A DNA stretch of 64,000 bases from Oxalobacter sp. (GCA_016291665.1 JAEEYE010000005.1:49479-113478); one strand, 5' to 3'. Shown: positions 52,218 to 63,526, numbered from the stretch's first letter. The notes: generated by a model not told the origin, from the sequence alone. Numbers and translations are program-made.

Positions 52218-52964
52218 TTAGGCAAGGAACAGAAAAACGGTTGGCCGCCGGTTAAAGTCTGGTAGTTTCCCTTCCTTCAAACGTTTGCGCCATTGTGAGA
52301 CGGGTAGCGTCTCAATGGATTCCTCAGCGAGTGAGACATCTGTTGCGATGCAGAGCCATGTACTCGGGGCCAGTGCTTGGCATAGCGATTTGAAAAGCAT
52401 TTCGTTGCGGTAAGGTGTCTCGATGAAAAGCTGTGTCTGATGGTCTATGGCTGATCGGGCTTCCAAGGCTTTGATGCGCTTTTGACGCGTATCGGCGTCA
52501 ACAGGTAAGTAGCCGTTGAAGGCAAAGCTCTGCCCATTTAAGCCGCTTGCCATCAGGGAAAGTAAGAGGGACGAAGGACCAACGAGGGGTTTTACTGTGA
52601 TGCCTTTTTCATGGGCAAGTCGCACCAAGTCTGCGCCCGGGTCGGCAACGGCGGGAACGCCGGCTTCAGAAATCAGCCCCGCGTTTTTTCCAGCAAGGAT
52701 AGGCGTCAGTAAGGCAGGCAATGTGCTCTTATCCGTCTTGACATTGAGCTGTGCCATCTCAATCTGTTGCAAAGGGGTTTTCAATGGGAGGAGGTGGGCA
52801 ACACGGTTTAGGTGTGCCCTTGCAGTCTTTGCGTTTTCAACAATGAAATAATCAAGCGAGGAGGTAACCTGAAGGACATTGTCAGGGATGATGGCAGGGA
52901 GGTCTTCACCGGTTTGGCTGGAACCTAAGGTATTGGGAATCAGGTACAGGATGCCGGTTGTCAT
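52218..52964 (-). CDS. SAM-dependent methyltransferase (tetrapyrrole methylase/RsmI-like family)
   Basis: GILYLIPNTLG, ISEAGVPAVADPGADLVRLAHEKGITVKPLVGPSSLLLSLMASGLNGQSFAFNGYLP, QLFIETPYRN. Confidence 0.88.
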   Translation of the reverse strand: MTTGILYLIPNTLGSSQTGEDLPAIIPDNVLQVTSSLDYFIVENAKTARAHLNRVAHLLPLKTPLQQIEMAQLNVKTDKSTLPALLTPILAGKNAGLISEAGVPAVADPGADLVRLAHEKGITVKPLVGPSSLLLSLMASGLNGQSFAFNGYLPVDADTRQKRIKALEARSAIDHQTQLFIETPYRNEMLFKSLCQALAPSTWLCIATDVSLAEESIETLPVSQWRKRLKEGKLPDFNRRPTVFLFLA

Positions 52965-53572
52965 GAATTGCCTCTTGCAAAAAAAGTGATTCCACAGTTG
53001 CGTAGCATGGATGTCAAGGCAATGAGCGGTAATCCAGTGAGTGCAGTCGGGTCATTACTCTCAATCTTTTCGAGTAGCGTGATGCCCAACCCTTCGTTTT
53101 TGGCACTACCCGCACAGTCAAAGGGTTTTTCAATCATCAGGTAACTGGCCAATTCTTCATCGGGCAGGTTCCTGAAGGCAACAGCGGTGGTAATGACTGT
53201 TTCTTGCAAGGAGTCCTCATTTTTTCCGTCTAAAACACACAATGCCGTGTGGAATAAAACTTCTTTGCCGCGCATGAACCGTAATTGATCCATTGCGCGT
53301 TCAAACGAAAGTGGTTTGCCAATTGGGGTGCCATTGCATTCGGCTACCTGGTCTGACCCGATGATAATGGTGTTTGGATGGTTTTTTCCGACGGCTTTGG
53401 CTTTTTCGCGCGCAAGGCGGATTGAGGTTTCCTTGGGCGATTCATCGGCGCGCGGTGATTCGTCGATGGAAGGGCTTTCTGTTTCAAAAGGGATGTTTAG
53501 GCGGCTGAGTAATTCCCTCCTGTAGCGCGAGGAAGAGGCTAATATAACGGTAGCTGGCATGTCGGGTTGCAT
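52961..53572 (-). CDS. Maf/YceF family nucleoside triphosphate pyrophosphatase
   Basis: VILASSSRYRRELLSRLNIPFE, ESPKETSIRLAREKAKAV, IIGSDQVAECNG. Confidence 0.93.
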   Translation of the reverse strand: MQPDMPATVILASSSRYRRELLSRLNIPFETESPSIDESPRADESPKETSIRLAREKAKAVGKNHPNTIIIGSDQVAECNGTPIGKPLSFERAMDQLRFMRGKEVLFHTALCVLDGKNEDSLQETVITTAVAFRNLPDEELASYLMIEKPFDCAGSAKNEGLGITLLEKIESNDPTALTGLPLIALTSMLRNCGITFFARGNS

Positions 53573-53680
53573 AATTGATACTTATGGGCGGCTAAATCAA
53601 AGCTAGTGTACTAAAGCTTTGACGGAATTAAAACATTATTGCTAAAATTCTTAATTTTTACGCCCCTATCCAAGACAGAT

Positions 53681-54196
53681 ATGAGTGATTATCTGATTGT
53701 TCCGACTGATTTCTGCAAGGCAGGGAACGTCCTAGAAGGAAAGGGTTCTCTTGCAATGTTTGAGCGTGTTGCTTCTGCATGTGCAGATACTTCAGGAGGT
53801 TTGGCTTGGCGTGTTGCTGGCTCAATAGATGCCCATGGAAGGCCGCGTCTTGTGCTGTCAGTGAAGGGAAGTATCCATTTGATCTGTCAGCGGTGTCTTG
53901 AAGGTATGGATCATCAGGTTGATACGGAGACGGCCGTTGTTGTCACGTTTTCAGAACCTGAAGCTGATGAGGTGGAGATGACCTTAGCCGATGATGATCC
54001 AACGGAAGTCATTGTGATAGACGGAAAGGTCGACCTCATAGATTTGATTGAGGATGAGGCGCTTTTGTCATTGCCGCTTTCACCACGACATGAAGTGTGT
54101 CCTGATAAGGATGCTGGACGGTGGAAAGAAGAAAAGGTTTCGCCATTTGCTGTCCTTAAGGGGATGAAGGGCGCCGCAGGTGGCAAGAAAAAGTGA
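53681..54196 (+). CDS. DUF177/YceD family protein
   Basis: LICQRCLEGMDHQV, DLIDLIEDEALLSLPLSPRHEVCPD; immediately upstream of rpmF. Confidence 0.9.
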   Translation: MSDYLIVPTDFCKAGNVLEGKGSLAMFERVASACADTSGGLAWRVAGSIDAHGRPRLVLSVKGSIHLICQRCLEGMDHQVDTETAVVVTFSEPEADEVEMTLADDDPTEVIVIDGKVDLIDLIEDEALLSLPLSPRHEVCPDKDAGRWKEEKVSPFAVLKGMKGAAGGKKK

Positions 54197-54270
54197 ATGG
54201 TTTTCCATTTAGTTCCGTTAGGAATGGATGGTTGTGTTAGAATTTTCGAAATTTTGTTTCTGGAGTAATT

Positions 54271-54453
54271 ATGGCAGTCCCACAAAATAAAACATCACCT
54301 TCTAAACGGGGTATGCGTCGTTCGCACGATTCCTTGAAGGCTGTTAACTTGTCTGTTGAACCAACCACTGGTGAAAAACACCGTCGGCATCATATCAGCC
54401 CAAGCGGTTATTATCGTGGTAAGAAAGTACTAAGCACCAAGAGTGAAGAGTAA
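54271..54453 (+). CDS. rpmF: 50S ribosomal protein L32 (cysteine-free form)
   Basis: [54 protein letters not shown]. Confidence 0.97.
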   Translation: MAVPQNKTSPSKRGMRRSHDSLKAVNLSVEPTTGEKHRRHHISPSGYYRGKKVLSTKSEE

Positions 54454-54566
54454 TCATTTGCTTCTTATTTGGTGAATGACTCAATGGCGCCCCGGACTTT
54501 CATGCCCTGCGCGCCTTTTTTATATTGCTTGTGTTTGGGATTGATTAGGTAACGTGAGGAGGCGGA

Positions 54567-55679
54567 TTGGTATCCGGTTTGAACGTGCTTGGGAAAGAAT
54601 CAGACATAGTAAGAATCTCAATTGACTGCATGGGCGGTGATCATGGTGTGGGTGTCACTGTCCCTGCCTCATTAGCCTTCCTGAAACAGGTTAACGATGT
54701 TCATCTGACGTTGGTCGGTCGCAAGGAAGACGTCGAAGCCGAACTCGCTAAAAATGGTGCGCTCGGTAATCCGCATATCACTGTCAAGGATGCCAGCGAT
54801 GTCGTCGCAATGGATACTCCTTTGATGGCGGCGCTCCGTAAGCGCCGCTCTTCGATGCATATATCCATCCTGGAAGTGAAGTCTGGCCAAGCAGATGCTT
54901 GTGTTTCTGCTGGTAACACTGGCGCTTTGATGGCTGTTTCTCATTATCTTCTTGATATGATTCCTGGGGTTGAACGTCCTGCTATCTGCGCCATCATGCC
55001 TAACAAAAAGGAAATGCCGACCTATGTCCTAGACCTTGGTGCGAATGTGGACTGCGAGGCTGAACACCTTAGGCAGTTTGCTTTGATGGGGACTGCACTT
55101 TATACGAATGTCGAGAATAGAACGCCTAAGGTTGGGCTTCTTAACGTCGGTACGGAAGAGATTAAGGGGAATGATGTCGTAAAAAAAGCAGGCAAATTAC
55201 TCCGTAACGAACATCTCAATGGTACACTCAATTTTTTGGGCAACGTTGAAGGTAACGATATTTTTGAGGGGACGTGTGACATTGTCGTATGTGATGGTTT
55301 TACGGGCAATGTCATGTTAAAGGCTGTTGAAGGTCTTGGGCGTTTCTTTAGGGATGTCTTGGTGTCTCAATTAAAGAGCAGCGCCATGAATATGTTGGGT
55401 GCATTGCTTTCGAGGAAAGCATTAAATGCTGTGCGCCAAAGGTTGAATCCCTCGCGTTACAATGGAGCCTGCATGTTGGGGCTGAAGGGGCTTGTCTTCA
55501 AAAGTCATGGCGGTGCAGATGCTTATGCTTACGAGTTTGCAATTAGGCGGGCTTATGATGCGGTGAAGGGCGATGTGCTCAACAAGATTTATTCAGCGGT
55601 GTCTCAGCTGATTAAAAATTCAAAGGGAACAGATCCCTCAGGAAAGATGGAAAACGGTAAACAGGAAGTAACACAATGA
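54567..55679 (+). CDS. plsX: Phosphate acyltransferase (start uncertain, non-ATG)
   Basis: [57 protein letters not shown]. Confidence 0.95.
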   Translation: MVSGLNVLGKESDIVRISIDCMGGDHGVGVTVPASLAFLKQVNDVHLTLVGRKEDVEAELAKNGALGNPHITVKDASDVVAMDTPLMAALRKRRSSMHISILEVKSGQADACVSAGNTGALMAVSHYLLDMIPGVERPAICAIMPNKKEMPTYVLDLGANVDCEAEHLRQFALMGTALYTNVENRTPKVGLLNVGTEEIKGNDVVKKAGKLLRNEHLNGTLNFLGNVEGNDIFEGTCDIVVCDGFTGNVMLKAVEGLGRFFRDVLVSQLKSSAMNMLGALLSRKALNAVRQRLNPSRYNGACMLGLKGLVFKSHGGADAYAYEFAIRRAYDAVKGDVLNKIYSAVSQLIKNSKGTDPSGKMENGKQEVTQ

Positions 55680-56662
55680 CCATATACGGCAAAATAATCG
55701 GTACTGGTAGCTATCTTCCACCGAAGCGCTTAACAAATGATGATATGGCGCAGATGCTGGCAGGCTTGGGGGTTGAAACCTCTGATGATTGGATTAAAAC
55801 CCGCAGTGGGATTGAAGCGCGCCATTATGCAGATGATGGGGTGTACTCTAGCGATTTAGGTGCAAAGGCGGCAGAGAAGGCGATTGAGGCAGCTGGTATC
55901 GGAGCTAATGACATTGACATGATTATCTGTGCAACCACCACGCCAGATAATTTTGGTGGGTTTCCGAGTACAGCATGTGTGATTCAGCATAAGTTGGGTA
56001 TAAAGTCTAACTGTGCGGCCATGGATGTGTCGGCTGTGTGCTGTGGTTTCCTCTATGCAATGTCGACGGCTGATAGCTTTATCCGCTCGGGTATGTGCAA
56101 GCGCATTTTGATTGTAGGGGCTGAAACGTATTCCCGTATCATCGATTACAAAGACAGGACGACATGTGTACTTTTTGGTGATGGTGCGGGGGCTGTTGTC
56201 TTGGCGGCCTCTGAAGAACCGGGGATTTTAGCAACTGTACTCCATGCAGATGGAGGAATGGGTGATATCTTGAATTTGCCTGGCCGTCCGAATAAAGGGG
56301 CTATTGAAGGTAGTCCTTATGTCCATATGGATGGTAAAGCAGTCTTTAAACAGGCTGTTTCTTGGATGGATCGTGTTGCGTTGGAGGCTCTTGAAAAGAT
56401 TGGGATGACCACTTCGGAAGTAGATTGGCTGGTTCCGCACCAGGCAAATTTGCGGATTATGCGCAGTTCAGCCAAAAAGCTGGGTATTCCTGATGAACGT
56501 GTCATTGTTACTGTGAATGAACATGGCAATACCTCTGGTGCGTCAATTCCGCTGGCTATTGATACGGGTATCCGTGACGGTCGAATTAAGCCAGGGCAGA
56601 ATATTTTGATGGTTGCCATCGGTGGCGGCCTGACGTGGGGTGCCGTACTGGTAAAGATCTAA
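55676..56662 (+). CDS. fabH: 3-oxoacyl-[ACP] synthase III
   Basis: [75 protein letters not shown] overlap with plsX. Confidence 0.97.
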   Translation: MTIYGKIIGTGSYLPPKRLTNDDMAQMLAGLGVETSDDWIKTRSGIEARHYADDGVYSSDLGAKAAEKAIEAAGIGANDIDMIICATTTPDNFGGFPSTACVIQHKLGIKSNCAAMDVSAVCCGFLYAMSTADSFIRSGMCKRILIVGAETYSRIIDYKDRTTCVLFGDGAGAVVLAASEEPGILATVLHADGGMGDILNLPGRPNKGAIEGSPYVHMDGKAVFKQAVSWMDRVALEALEKIGMTTSEVDWLVPHQANLRIMRSSAKKLGIPDERVIVTVNEHGNTSGASIPLAIDTGIRDGRIKPGQNILMVAIGGGLTWGAVLVKI

Positions 56663-56690
56663 CTTAAATAGAGGAGGATGAGGATAGACC

Positions 56691-57623
56691 ATGGCTAAAT
56701 TTGCTTTTGTATTCCCAGGACAGGGATCCCAGGCAGTTGGGATGCTAAATGGCTTTGCAGGTAATGCGGCTGTCGCTGAAACCGTTGCTGAGGCTTCAGA
56801 AGCACTTGGTTTTGATATTGGTAAGATGATTGCCGAAGGGCCTAAGGAAACCCTTGACCTGACCGTTAATACTCAGCCAGTTTTGTTGACGACCTCTATT
56901 GCTTTTTATCGCGCATGGTTGGCTGCAGGAGGCGCTACCCCTGAAGTTGTTGCTGGTCATAGCTTGGGTGAATTTTCTGCTTTAGTTGCAGCGGGTGTTG
57001 TTCCGTTAGCTGATGCTGTTAGGTTGGTACGCTTCCGCGCAACCGCAATGCAGGAAGCTGTGCCAGTCGGTGTTGGTGGTATGGCAGCTATTATTGGTTT
57101 GGATGCGGATAGCTTAAAAGCTGTCTGCGCCGAAGCAGCAGAAAGCGATGTGGTTGAACCAGCTAACTTTAATTCATTGACTCAGATTGTTATTGCTGGT
57201 CATAAGGCAGCGTTAGACAGGGCATGTAAACTGGCAAAGGCCAAAGGTGCAAAACGGGCATTACCGTTGCCTGTCTCAGCGCCATTTCATTCTTCACTGT
57301 TGAAGCCTGCTTCTACGCGTTTGGCTGATTACATGAAAGACCTAACTTTCTCCGAACCGAAAATTCCGGTTATTAACAATGTCGATGTTGCTATCGAAAC
57401 TGATCCCGCCAAGATTAAAGACGCTTTGGTTCGCCAGGTAGCAAGTTCTGTCAGGTGGGTTGAAACCGTCCAGAAGATGGGTACGATGGGCATTACTCAT
57501 ATTGTGGATTGTGGGCCAGGCAAAGTGCTGGCAGGTATGGTTAAGCGTATTGATAGTTCGATTAGTAGTTTGGCTATTGTCGATCAAGCGTCCCTTGACG
57601 CAACATTGGAGGCACTGAAATGA
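56691..57623 (+). CDS. fabD: Malonyl-CoA:ACP transacylase
   Basis: FAFVFPGQGSQAVGML, VVAGHSLGEFSALVAAGV. Confidence 0.97.
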   Translation: MAKFAFVFPGQGSQAVGMLNGFAGNAAVAETVAEASEALGFDIGKMIAEGPKETLDLTVNTQPVLLTTSIAFYRAWLAAGGATPEVVAGHSLGEFSALVAAGVVPLADAVRLVRFRATAMQEAVPVGVGGMAAIIGLDADSLKAVCAEAAESDVVEPANFNSLTQIVIAGHKAALDRACKLAKAKGAKRALPLPVSAPFHSSLLKPASTRLADYMKDLTFSEPKIPVINNVDVAIETDPAKIKDALVRQVASSVRWVETVQKMGTMGITHIVDCGPGKVLAGMVKRIDSSISSLAIVDQASLDATLEALK

Positions 57624-58375
57624 AAGAACAGAATCTTGCAGGCAAAGTTGCCTTTGTGACGGGGGCGTCCCGTGGCATTGGTTGGGCTATCGCAATGGAA
57701 TTGGCGTCCCGTGGTGCGACAGTCGTCGGAACGGCGTTAGATGAAGCGAGTGCTGCTGAAATTACGAAAGCGTTAAATGAAGTACGGGAAGGCGCAGGTA
57801 AAGGCATCGTGCTGGATGTCAGGGATTCTGAAGGATGCCGTGCTGCAATTGACGCTGTCCAGAAGGAATACGGTGCTTTGCATATTCTGGTTAACAATGC
57901 TGGGATTACGCAGGATCAGTTGGCAATGCGCATGAAAGATGAGGATTGGGCTAATGTCCTGTCGATTAACCTGACTGCTGTTGCTGCGCTGTCTCGAATG
58001 GTTTTGCGTGGTATGGTGCGCGCAAAAGAAGGACGTATTATTAGCATTTCTTCTGTTGTGGGATCTATCGGTAATCCTGGGCAAACAAACTATGCAGCTG
58101 CCAAGGCAGGTGTTGAAGGGATGAGCCGTGCTTTGGCTCGCGAAGTCGGTAGCCGTAACATTACTGTTAATTGTGTTGCACCAGGGTTCATCGATACGAA
58201 CATGACTCGTGTGTTACCTGATGAAGTCAAGGAAAACTTGGTTCGCCAGATTCCATTGGCGCGTTTAGGTAGCCCTGAAGATATTGCTGCGGCTGTAGCC
58301 TTCTTGGCATCGCCGCAAGCTGCTTACATTACAGGTAGTGTGTTGCATGTCAATGGTGGCATGTTCATGAATTGA
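57620..58375 (+). CDS. fabG: 3-oxoacyl-[ACP] reductase
   Basis: AFVTGASRGIGWAIAMELASRGATVVG, ILVNNAGITQDQLAMRMKDEDW, NYAAAKAGVEGMSRALAREVGSRNITVNCVAPGFIDT; ATGA overlap with fabD. Confidence 0.97.
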   Translation: MKEQNLAGKVAFVTGASRGIGWAIAMELASRGATVVGTALDEASAAEITKALNEVREGAGKGIVLDVRDSEGCRAAIDAVQKEYGALHILVNNAGITQDQLAMRMKDEDWANVLSINLTAVAALSRMVLRGMVRAKEGRIISISSVVGSIGNPGQTNYAAAKAGVEGMSRALAREVGSRNITVNCVAPGFIDTNMTRVLPDEVKENLVRQIPLARLGSPEDIAAAVAFLASPQAAYITGSVLHVNGGMFMN

Positions 58376-58521
58376 TAGTGTTAAAAGCGTCACACTGGCA
58401 AGAATTTTGAAGAAATCAGTTCGCTGATGGGATTAATTGACCCATATAGTGGAAAAATCCGGCGCAAACCTGATAAAATGCGCCAATTATTTTTGTTTTA
58501 TTTACTAACTGGAGCCAAGAA

Positions 58522-58767
58522 ATGTCGGAAGACATCGTAAATCGCGTTAAGAAAGTTGTTGCTGATAAGCTGGGTAAACCAGAAGCGGAAATCAAACTGG
58601 AATCTTCCTTTGTGCAAGATCTCGGTGCTGATTCCCTTGATCAGGTTGAACTCGTTATGGGACTTGAAGAAGAATTCGATATTGAAATCCCTGACGAACA
58701 GTCTGAAAAAATCACCACTGTTCAGCAGGCAGTTGATTTTGCAAAAGCACAGCTAGACAACAAATAA
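58522..58767 (+). CDS. acpP: Acyl carrier protein
   Basis: [41 protein letters not shown]. Confidence 0.98.
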   Translation: MSEDIVNRVKKVVADKLGKPEAEIKLESSFVQDLGADSLDQVELVMGLEEEFDIEIPDEQSEKITTVQQAVDFAKAQLDNK

Positions 58768-58800
58768 TCCTTTTTGGGATTCCGAAACAGGGAGAGTACC

Positions 58801-60048
58801 TTGAGCCGAAATGGACAACGCCGGGTCGTCGTTACCGGGCTGGGCTGTATTTCGCCAGTGGGTAATACTGTTGCAGAAATGTGGGATGCTGTCATCAATG
58901 GGAAGTCAGGCATTGCTCTGATTACCAAATTTGATGCATCTGCTTTCAGCACCAAGTTTGCAGGAGAAGTTAAAGGCTTCGAGCTGGAAAAATATATCCC
59001 AGGCAAAGAATCACGCCATATGGATACCTTCATCCACTATGGGATGGCAGCAGGTATCCAGGCAATTGAAGACAGTGGCCTTGTTGTCACTGAAGAAAAT
59101 GCCGACCGTATCGGTGTCAACATCGGTTCGGGTATCGGTGGCTTGCCGATGATTGAAAAGACCCATGCAGATATGGAAAAACGTGGTCCACGCCGCATTA
59201 GCCCATTCTTTGTACCGTCTTCAATCATCAACATGACGTCAGGTTTTCTGTCTATCCGCTATGGATTGCGTGGGCCTAACTTGTCATGTGTGACCGCTTG
59301 TTCGACAGGTCTGCATTCTATCGGTTATGCAGCACGTACCATTGTGTACGGTGATGCAGATGTTATGATTGCAGGCGGCGCAGAATCGACAGTCTCCCCA
59401 TTGGGTATTGGAGGTTTTGCAGCTGCAAGAGCCCTTTCTTCCCGTAATGATGATCCTGCAACGGCTTCCCGCCCTTGGGATAGGGATCGTGATGGGTTTG
59501 TCATGGGTGAAGGTGCAGGTGTTCTTGTGCTGGAAGAGTATGAACATGCAAAAGCACGGGGTGCCAAGATTTATGCAGAACTCTGCGGTTTTGGTATGAG
59601 TGCAGATGCACATCATATGACGGCTCCGTTGCAAGACGGTAGTGGTGCAAGTAAGTGTATGACCAATGCAATCAATGATGCTGGCATTAATCCTGATCAG
59701 GTCAACTACATCAATGCACACGGGACTTCCACGCCATTGGGTGACAAGGCAGAAACGATTGCTGTCAAGCGTTCTTTGGGAGCGGCTGCTTCAAAAGTTA
59801 TCATGAGTTCTTCCAAGTCCATGGTTGGTCACCTTCTTGGTGGTGCTGGTGGTCTGGAATCTGTGATTACTGTTCTGGCTGTTAAGAACCAGATTGCCCC
59901 TCCGACCATTAACATCTTCAATCAGGATCCTGACTGTGATCTGGATTACTGCGCGAATGCTGCTAGGGATGTACGCATTGATTATGCGTTGAAGAATTCC
60001 TTCGGTTTCGGCGGTACTAACAGCTCGCTTGTTTTCGGCAAGATTTAA
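58801..60048 (+). CDS. fabF: 3-oxoacyl-[ACP] synthase II (TTG start inferred)
   Basis: [47 protein letters not shown]-type active site ([19 protein letters not shown]), [24 protein letters not shown] before TTG 58801. Confidence 0.96.
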   Translation: MSRNGQRRVVVTGLGCISPVGNTVAEMWDAVINGKSGIALITKFDASAFSTKFAGEVKGFELEKYIPGKESRHMDTFIHYGMAAGIQAIEDSGLVVTEENADRIGVNIGSGIGGLPMIEKTHADMEKRGPRRISPFFVPSSIINMTSGFLSIRYGLRGPNLSCVTACSTGLHSIGYAARTIVYGDADVMIAGGAESTVSPLGIGGFAAARALSSRNDDPATASRPWDRDRDGFVMGEGAGVLVLEEYEHAKARGAKIYAELCGFGMSADAHHMTAPLQDGSGASKCMTNAINDAGINPDQVNYINAHGTSTPLGDKAETIAVKRSLGAAASKVIMSSSKSMVGHLLGGAGGLESVITVLAVKNQIAPPTINIFNQDPDCDLDYCANAARDVRIDYALKNSFGFGGTNSSLVFGKI

Positions 60049-60063
60049 GAGTTGTTCCGAATG

Positions 60064-60103
60064 TAGGGCCGCATCCATGTTATGGAAGTGGCCCTATTTT
60101 TTT
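60064..60103 (+). terminator. Intrinsic terminator after fabF
   Basis: TAGGGCCGCATCCATGTTATGGAAGTGGCCCTATTTTTTTT. Confidence 0.85.
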
Positions 60104-60254
60104 TGCGTTCTTCCTTATTTTGCGAAGAATCCGCTACGCAAAATTGTAAGAATCTGTATTATCCCTTTGAACGCTTATCTGAAGCGTGTATTCTGATACA
60201 CGTTTTGAATGCCTGCGTCAGGCAGGCTTTTCTGTTTCTAAAAGGTGATAAATC

Positions 60255-61700
60255 ATGCATAAACCGAATGTACATCCTGTCAAGAAGCTTTGCTTGGCTG
60301 TTTGTTTAGCATTGTCGGTTGCCGGTATGGCGGCGCCGACACAGGTGCTTGCTGCACCACCTGTTGCAGTCAGTGGATTACCTGATCTAACAGGGCTTGT
60401 CGAGCAGGTTGCTCCTGCTGTTGTCAATATCAGGACGGTTGAGAAAATTCAGATTCATCGAGGGCTAAGTGATTTTGATGACTATTTCTTCCGTTTTTTC
60501 GGAATGCCTGTGCCTGGTATGCATCAACGCCACCGCCCTGAAACTGAAGAGCAGGTTCGTCAGGGTATGGGTTCTGGCTTTATTATTTCAGAGGATGGTT
60601 ACATCTTAACGAATCACCATGTGATTAATGGTGCAGACGAAGTATTTGTCCGTTTGATTGACAAGCGTGAGTTCAAAGCCAAAGTGATTGGATCTGATAA
60701 GCGTACTGATGTAGCGCTTTTAAAGGTTAAGGGGACGAATTTGCCGGTTTTGAAGACGGGACGTTCTGCTGACATCAAGGCTGGTCAGTGGGTATTGGCA
60801 ATTGGTTCTCCCTTTAAGCTCGATAACACCGTAACAGCCGGTATTATTTCTGCTACGGCGCGTGATACTGGCGACTACCTGCCGCTGATACAGACAGATG
60901 TGGCGGTTAATCCAGGGAATTCTGGCGGACCGCTTATCAATATGAATGGTGAAGCTATTGGTATCAATTCCCAGATTTTCTCGCGTTCTGGTGGTTATAT
61001 GGGTATTTCCTTTGCTGTGCCGATTGATGAGGCTTTGCAGGTTGCAGATCAGCTTAAAAAGACGGGTAAAGTCAAACGCGGGCAGATTGGTGTGCATGTG
61101 AGCGAAATCAACGAAGAAACCGCGAAAGCGATGAACCTCCCAAACAGTCGTGGGATTTTAGTTGCACATGTGGAAGAAGGTTCTCCAGCAGAGAAGGCTG
61201 GGCTCGAAGCGGGTGATGTTATTCTGAAGTACAACGGTCACGAAGTTGAATCGGCTTCTGAATTGTCGCGTCTCGTTGGTGAAACGCCTGTCGGAACTGA
61301 TGCATCTGTTACAGTTTGGCGAAAAGGTACAAATCATACCCTTTCTGTGCGTCCTAAGGTTATGGAAGGGGTAAAAGGGGATAGTAAGGCTGCTGTGAAA
61401 GCGGTTGCTAATAACAAGTCAGAAAAAGTCCTTGGCGTGACTGTTGATGAACTCGGCGATGAACAGAAGAAGTCTTTGGGTGTTAAGCATGGAGTTGTGA
61501 TTACATCAGCTAAAAAACAGGCTCTTTCAGTTGGTTTGCGGCGTGGTGATGTTATTGTCCGCATGAATAATGCAGATGTGACAGATGTTGCGTCGTTCCA
61601 GCAGGCTGTTTCGTCTCTTGAGCGGAATAAGATGGTGATTTTGATGGTCGTCCGCTCTGGTATGGTCACATATGTTGCCTTCCAACCTTCTGTTGATTGA
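60255..61700 (+). CDS. Do-type serine protease (DegP/MucD/DegQ-like), trypsin domain plus two PDZ domains
   Basis: [60 protein letters not shown], two PDZ repeats. Confidence 0.94.
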   Translation: MHKPNVHPVKKLCLAVCLALSVAGMAAPTQVLAAPPVAVSGLPDLTGLVEQVAPAVVNIRTVEKIQIHRGLSDFDDYFFRFFGMPVPGMHQRHRPETEEQVRQGMGSGFIISEDGYILTNHHVINGADEVFVRLIDKREFKAKVIGSDKRTDVALLKVKGTNLPVLKTGRSADIKAGQWVLAIGSPFKLDNTVTAGIISATARDTGDYLPLIQTDVAVNPGNSGGPLINMNGEAIGINSQIFSRSGGYMGISFAVPIDEALQVADQLKKTGKVKRGQIGVHVSEINEETAKAMNLPNSRGILVAHVEEGSPAEKAGLEAGDVILKYNGHEVESASELSRLVGETPVGTDASVTVWRKGTNHTLSVRPKVMEGVKGDSKAAVKAVANNKSEKVLGVTVDELGDEQKKSLGVKHGVVITSAKKQALSVGLRRGDVIVRMNNADVTDVASFQQAVSSLERNKMVILMVVRSGMVTYVAFQPSVD

Positions 61701-61745
61701 TATGGTTTGGGGCGGTTGCAATGGCCGTCCCAAACCATGTTTTCC
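61701..61745 (+). terminator. Probable intrinsic terminator after the Do protease gene
   Basis: ATGGTTTGGGGCGG...CCGTCCCAAACCATGTTTT. Confidence 0.75.
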
Positions 61746-61837
61746 CACACTTTAGGGCGTCAATCGCCATATCTTCCATGTTAAAATGTAAGGTCAAACT
61801 TTTTGATTTTTTACTTTTTTTCTTTGGAGTTTATCAA

Positions 61838-62263
61838 ATGGCAATTGAACGTACCCTGTCCATCGTCAAACCTGATGCAGTCGCTAAAAACGTCATCGGT
61901 AAAATCTATAGCCGCTTTGAAGATGCAGGTTTAAAGATTGTTGCTGCTCGTATGGTTCAGCTTTCCCGTGCTGAAGCTGAAGGTTTCTATGCAGTTCATA
62001 AAGACCGTCCTTTCTTCAAGGATCTCGTCGAATTCATGATTTCTGGCCCTGTTATGGTTCAGGTTCTGGAAGGAGAAGGTGCCATTGCTAAAAACCGTGA
62101 ACTGATGGGTGCGACCGATCCAAAGAAGGCTGATAAGGGTACCATCCGTGCTGACTTCGCAGACTCTATTGATGCGAATGCTGTTCACGGTTCCGATGCG
62201 CCAGAAACAGCTGCTGTTGAAATTGCATTCTTCTTCCCATCCATGCAGATTATTTCCCGTTAA
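61838..62263 (+). CDS. ndk: Nucleoside diphosphate kinase
   Basis: [59 protein letters not shown]. Confidence 0.98.
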   Translation: MAIERTLSIVKPDAVAKNVIGKIYSRFEDAGLKIVAARMVQLSRAEAEGFYAVHKDRPFFKDLVEFMISGPVMVQVLEGEGAIAKNRELMGATDPKKADKGTIRADFADSIDANAVHGSDAPETAAVEIAFFFPSMQIISR

Positions 62264-62317
62264 TTGGTTACACCTGCTAGGGCTATTGCATACCGCAACG
62301 AGGGCACGGGAAAGGTT

Positions 62318-63484
62318 ATGGGAGAAGAGCGCGTCAATATTCTCGGTATGTCGCCAGAGCAACTGGTTGACTACTGTGGCACGCTTGGCGAGAAACCTTT
62401 CCGTGCCCGTCAGTTGCTACGTTGGATTCATCAGTGTGGTGTAGGAGATTTTGATGCAATGACTGATTTGGCTAAGTCATTTAGGGCGAAGTTAAATCGT
62501 ATTGCTGAAATCAGGGCGCCATCTGTATTGGCTGACCATGTTTCGCAGGATGGTACACGCAAGTGGCTTCTAGATGTGGGACAGGGTAATGCCATTGAGT
62601 CAGTCTTTATTCCAGAAGACGATCGCGGTACGTTGTGTGTTTCAACACAGGCAGGATGTGCGGTAAATTGCCTCTTTTGCTCGACTGGTAAACAGGGGTT
62701 TAACCGGAATTTGACAGCGGATGAAATTATCGGGCAGCTTTGGATGGCCGAAGCGGCTGTTCGTAAGTCAAGGGGGGTGCCGCCTGGCAAGGACGGGCGG
62801 CAGATTTCAAATGTCGTGATGATGGGCATGGGAGAGCCGCTACATAACTTTGATGCAACAGTGGCTGCTTTAAAGTTAATGTTGGATGACAACGCTTATG
62901 GGTTGTCTAGGCGTCGCGTAACAGTGTCGACCTGTGGTGTGGTGCCGATGATGGACAAGCTTGCCAAGGAATGCCCTGTGGCGTTGGCGGTATCCCTGCA
63001 TGCACCTAACGACAAGTTACGTGATGTTTTGGTGCCATTAAATAGGCGTTATCCGTTGGCTGAGTTGATGGCTGCGTGCAGGCGTTACTTTGAACATGCG
63101 CCTCGCGATTTTGTGATGTTTGAATACTGTATGCTTAACGGTGTTAATGATTCAGACGTCCATGCCAAAGAACTCGTTCAGTTGGTCAGAAGGGGACCGA
63201 CTGCTGTGCCATGTAAAGTTAATCTGATCCCGTTCAATTCAATTCCGATGCCCGGGTTGTCTCGTTCAACTGATGAGCGAATTGAGGCATTTGCAAAGAT
63301 TTTAAGGGATGCGGGTATTATTACTACAATTCGCAAAACGCGAGGGGACGACATTGAAGCAGCATGTGGTCTCTTGGCTGGTGAGATTATGGATAAGACG
63401 CGCGTCCAAGAACGCATGGCGGAAAAGGGTATTGGGACTGAAGGTTACATCAAGACGTATACGTTTAAGAACGTTTGCAGTTGA
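62318..63484 (+). CDS. rlmN: 23S rRNA (adenine-2503-C2)/tRNA methyltransferase, radical SAM
   Basis: [81 protein letters not shown]. Confidence 0.97.
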   Translation: MGEERVNILGMSPEQLVDYCGTLGEKPFRARQLLRWIHQCGVGDFDAMTDLAKSFRAKLNRIAEIRAPSVLADHVSQDGTRKWLLDVGQGNAIESVFIPEDDRGTLCVSTQAGCAVNCLFCSTGKQGFNRNLTADEIIGQLWMAEAAVRKSRGVPPGKDGRQISNVVMMGMGEPLHNFDATVAALKLMLDDNAYGLSRRRVTVSTCGVVPMMDKLAKECPVALAVSLHAPNDKLRDVLVPLNRRYPLAELMAACRRYFEHAPRDFVMFEYCMLNGVNDSDVHAKELVQLVRRGPTAVPCKVNLIPFNSIPMPGLSRSTDERIEAFAKILRDAGIITTIRKTRGDDIEAACGLLAGEIMDKTRVQERMAEKGIGTEGYIKTYTFKNVCS

Positions 63485-63526
63485 TTCCTGTTTCTTGGAG
63501 TCAGTTTTTTCAATCGGGGAATAGAA

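Noticed and set aside
54271-54453. L32 lacking zinc-binding cysteines
   Set aside because: The cysteine-free form of L32 is common in related bacteria, so not unusual.
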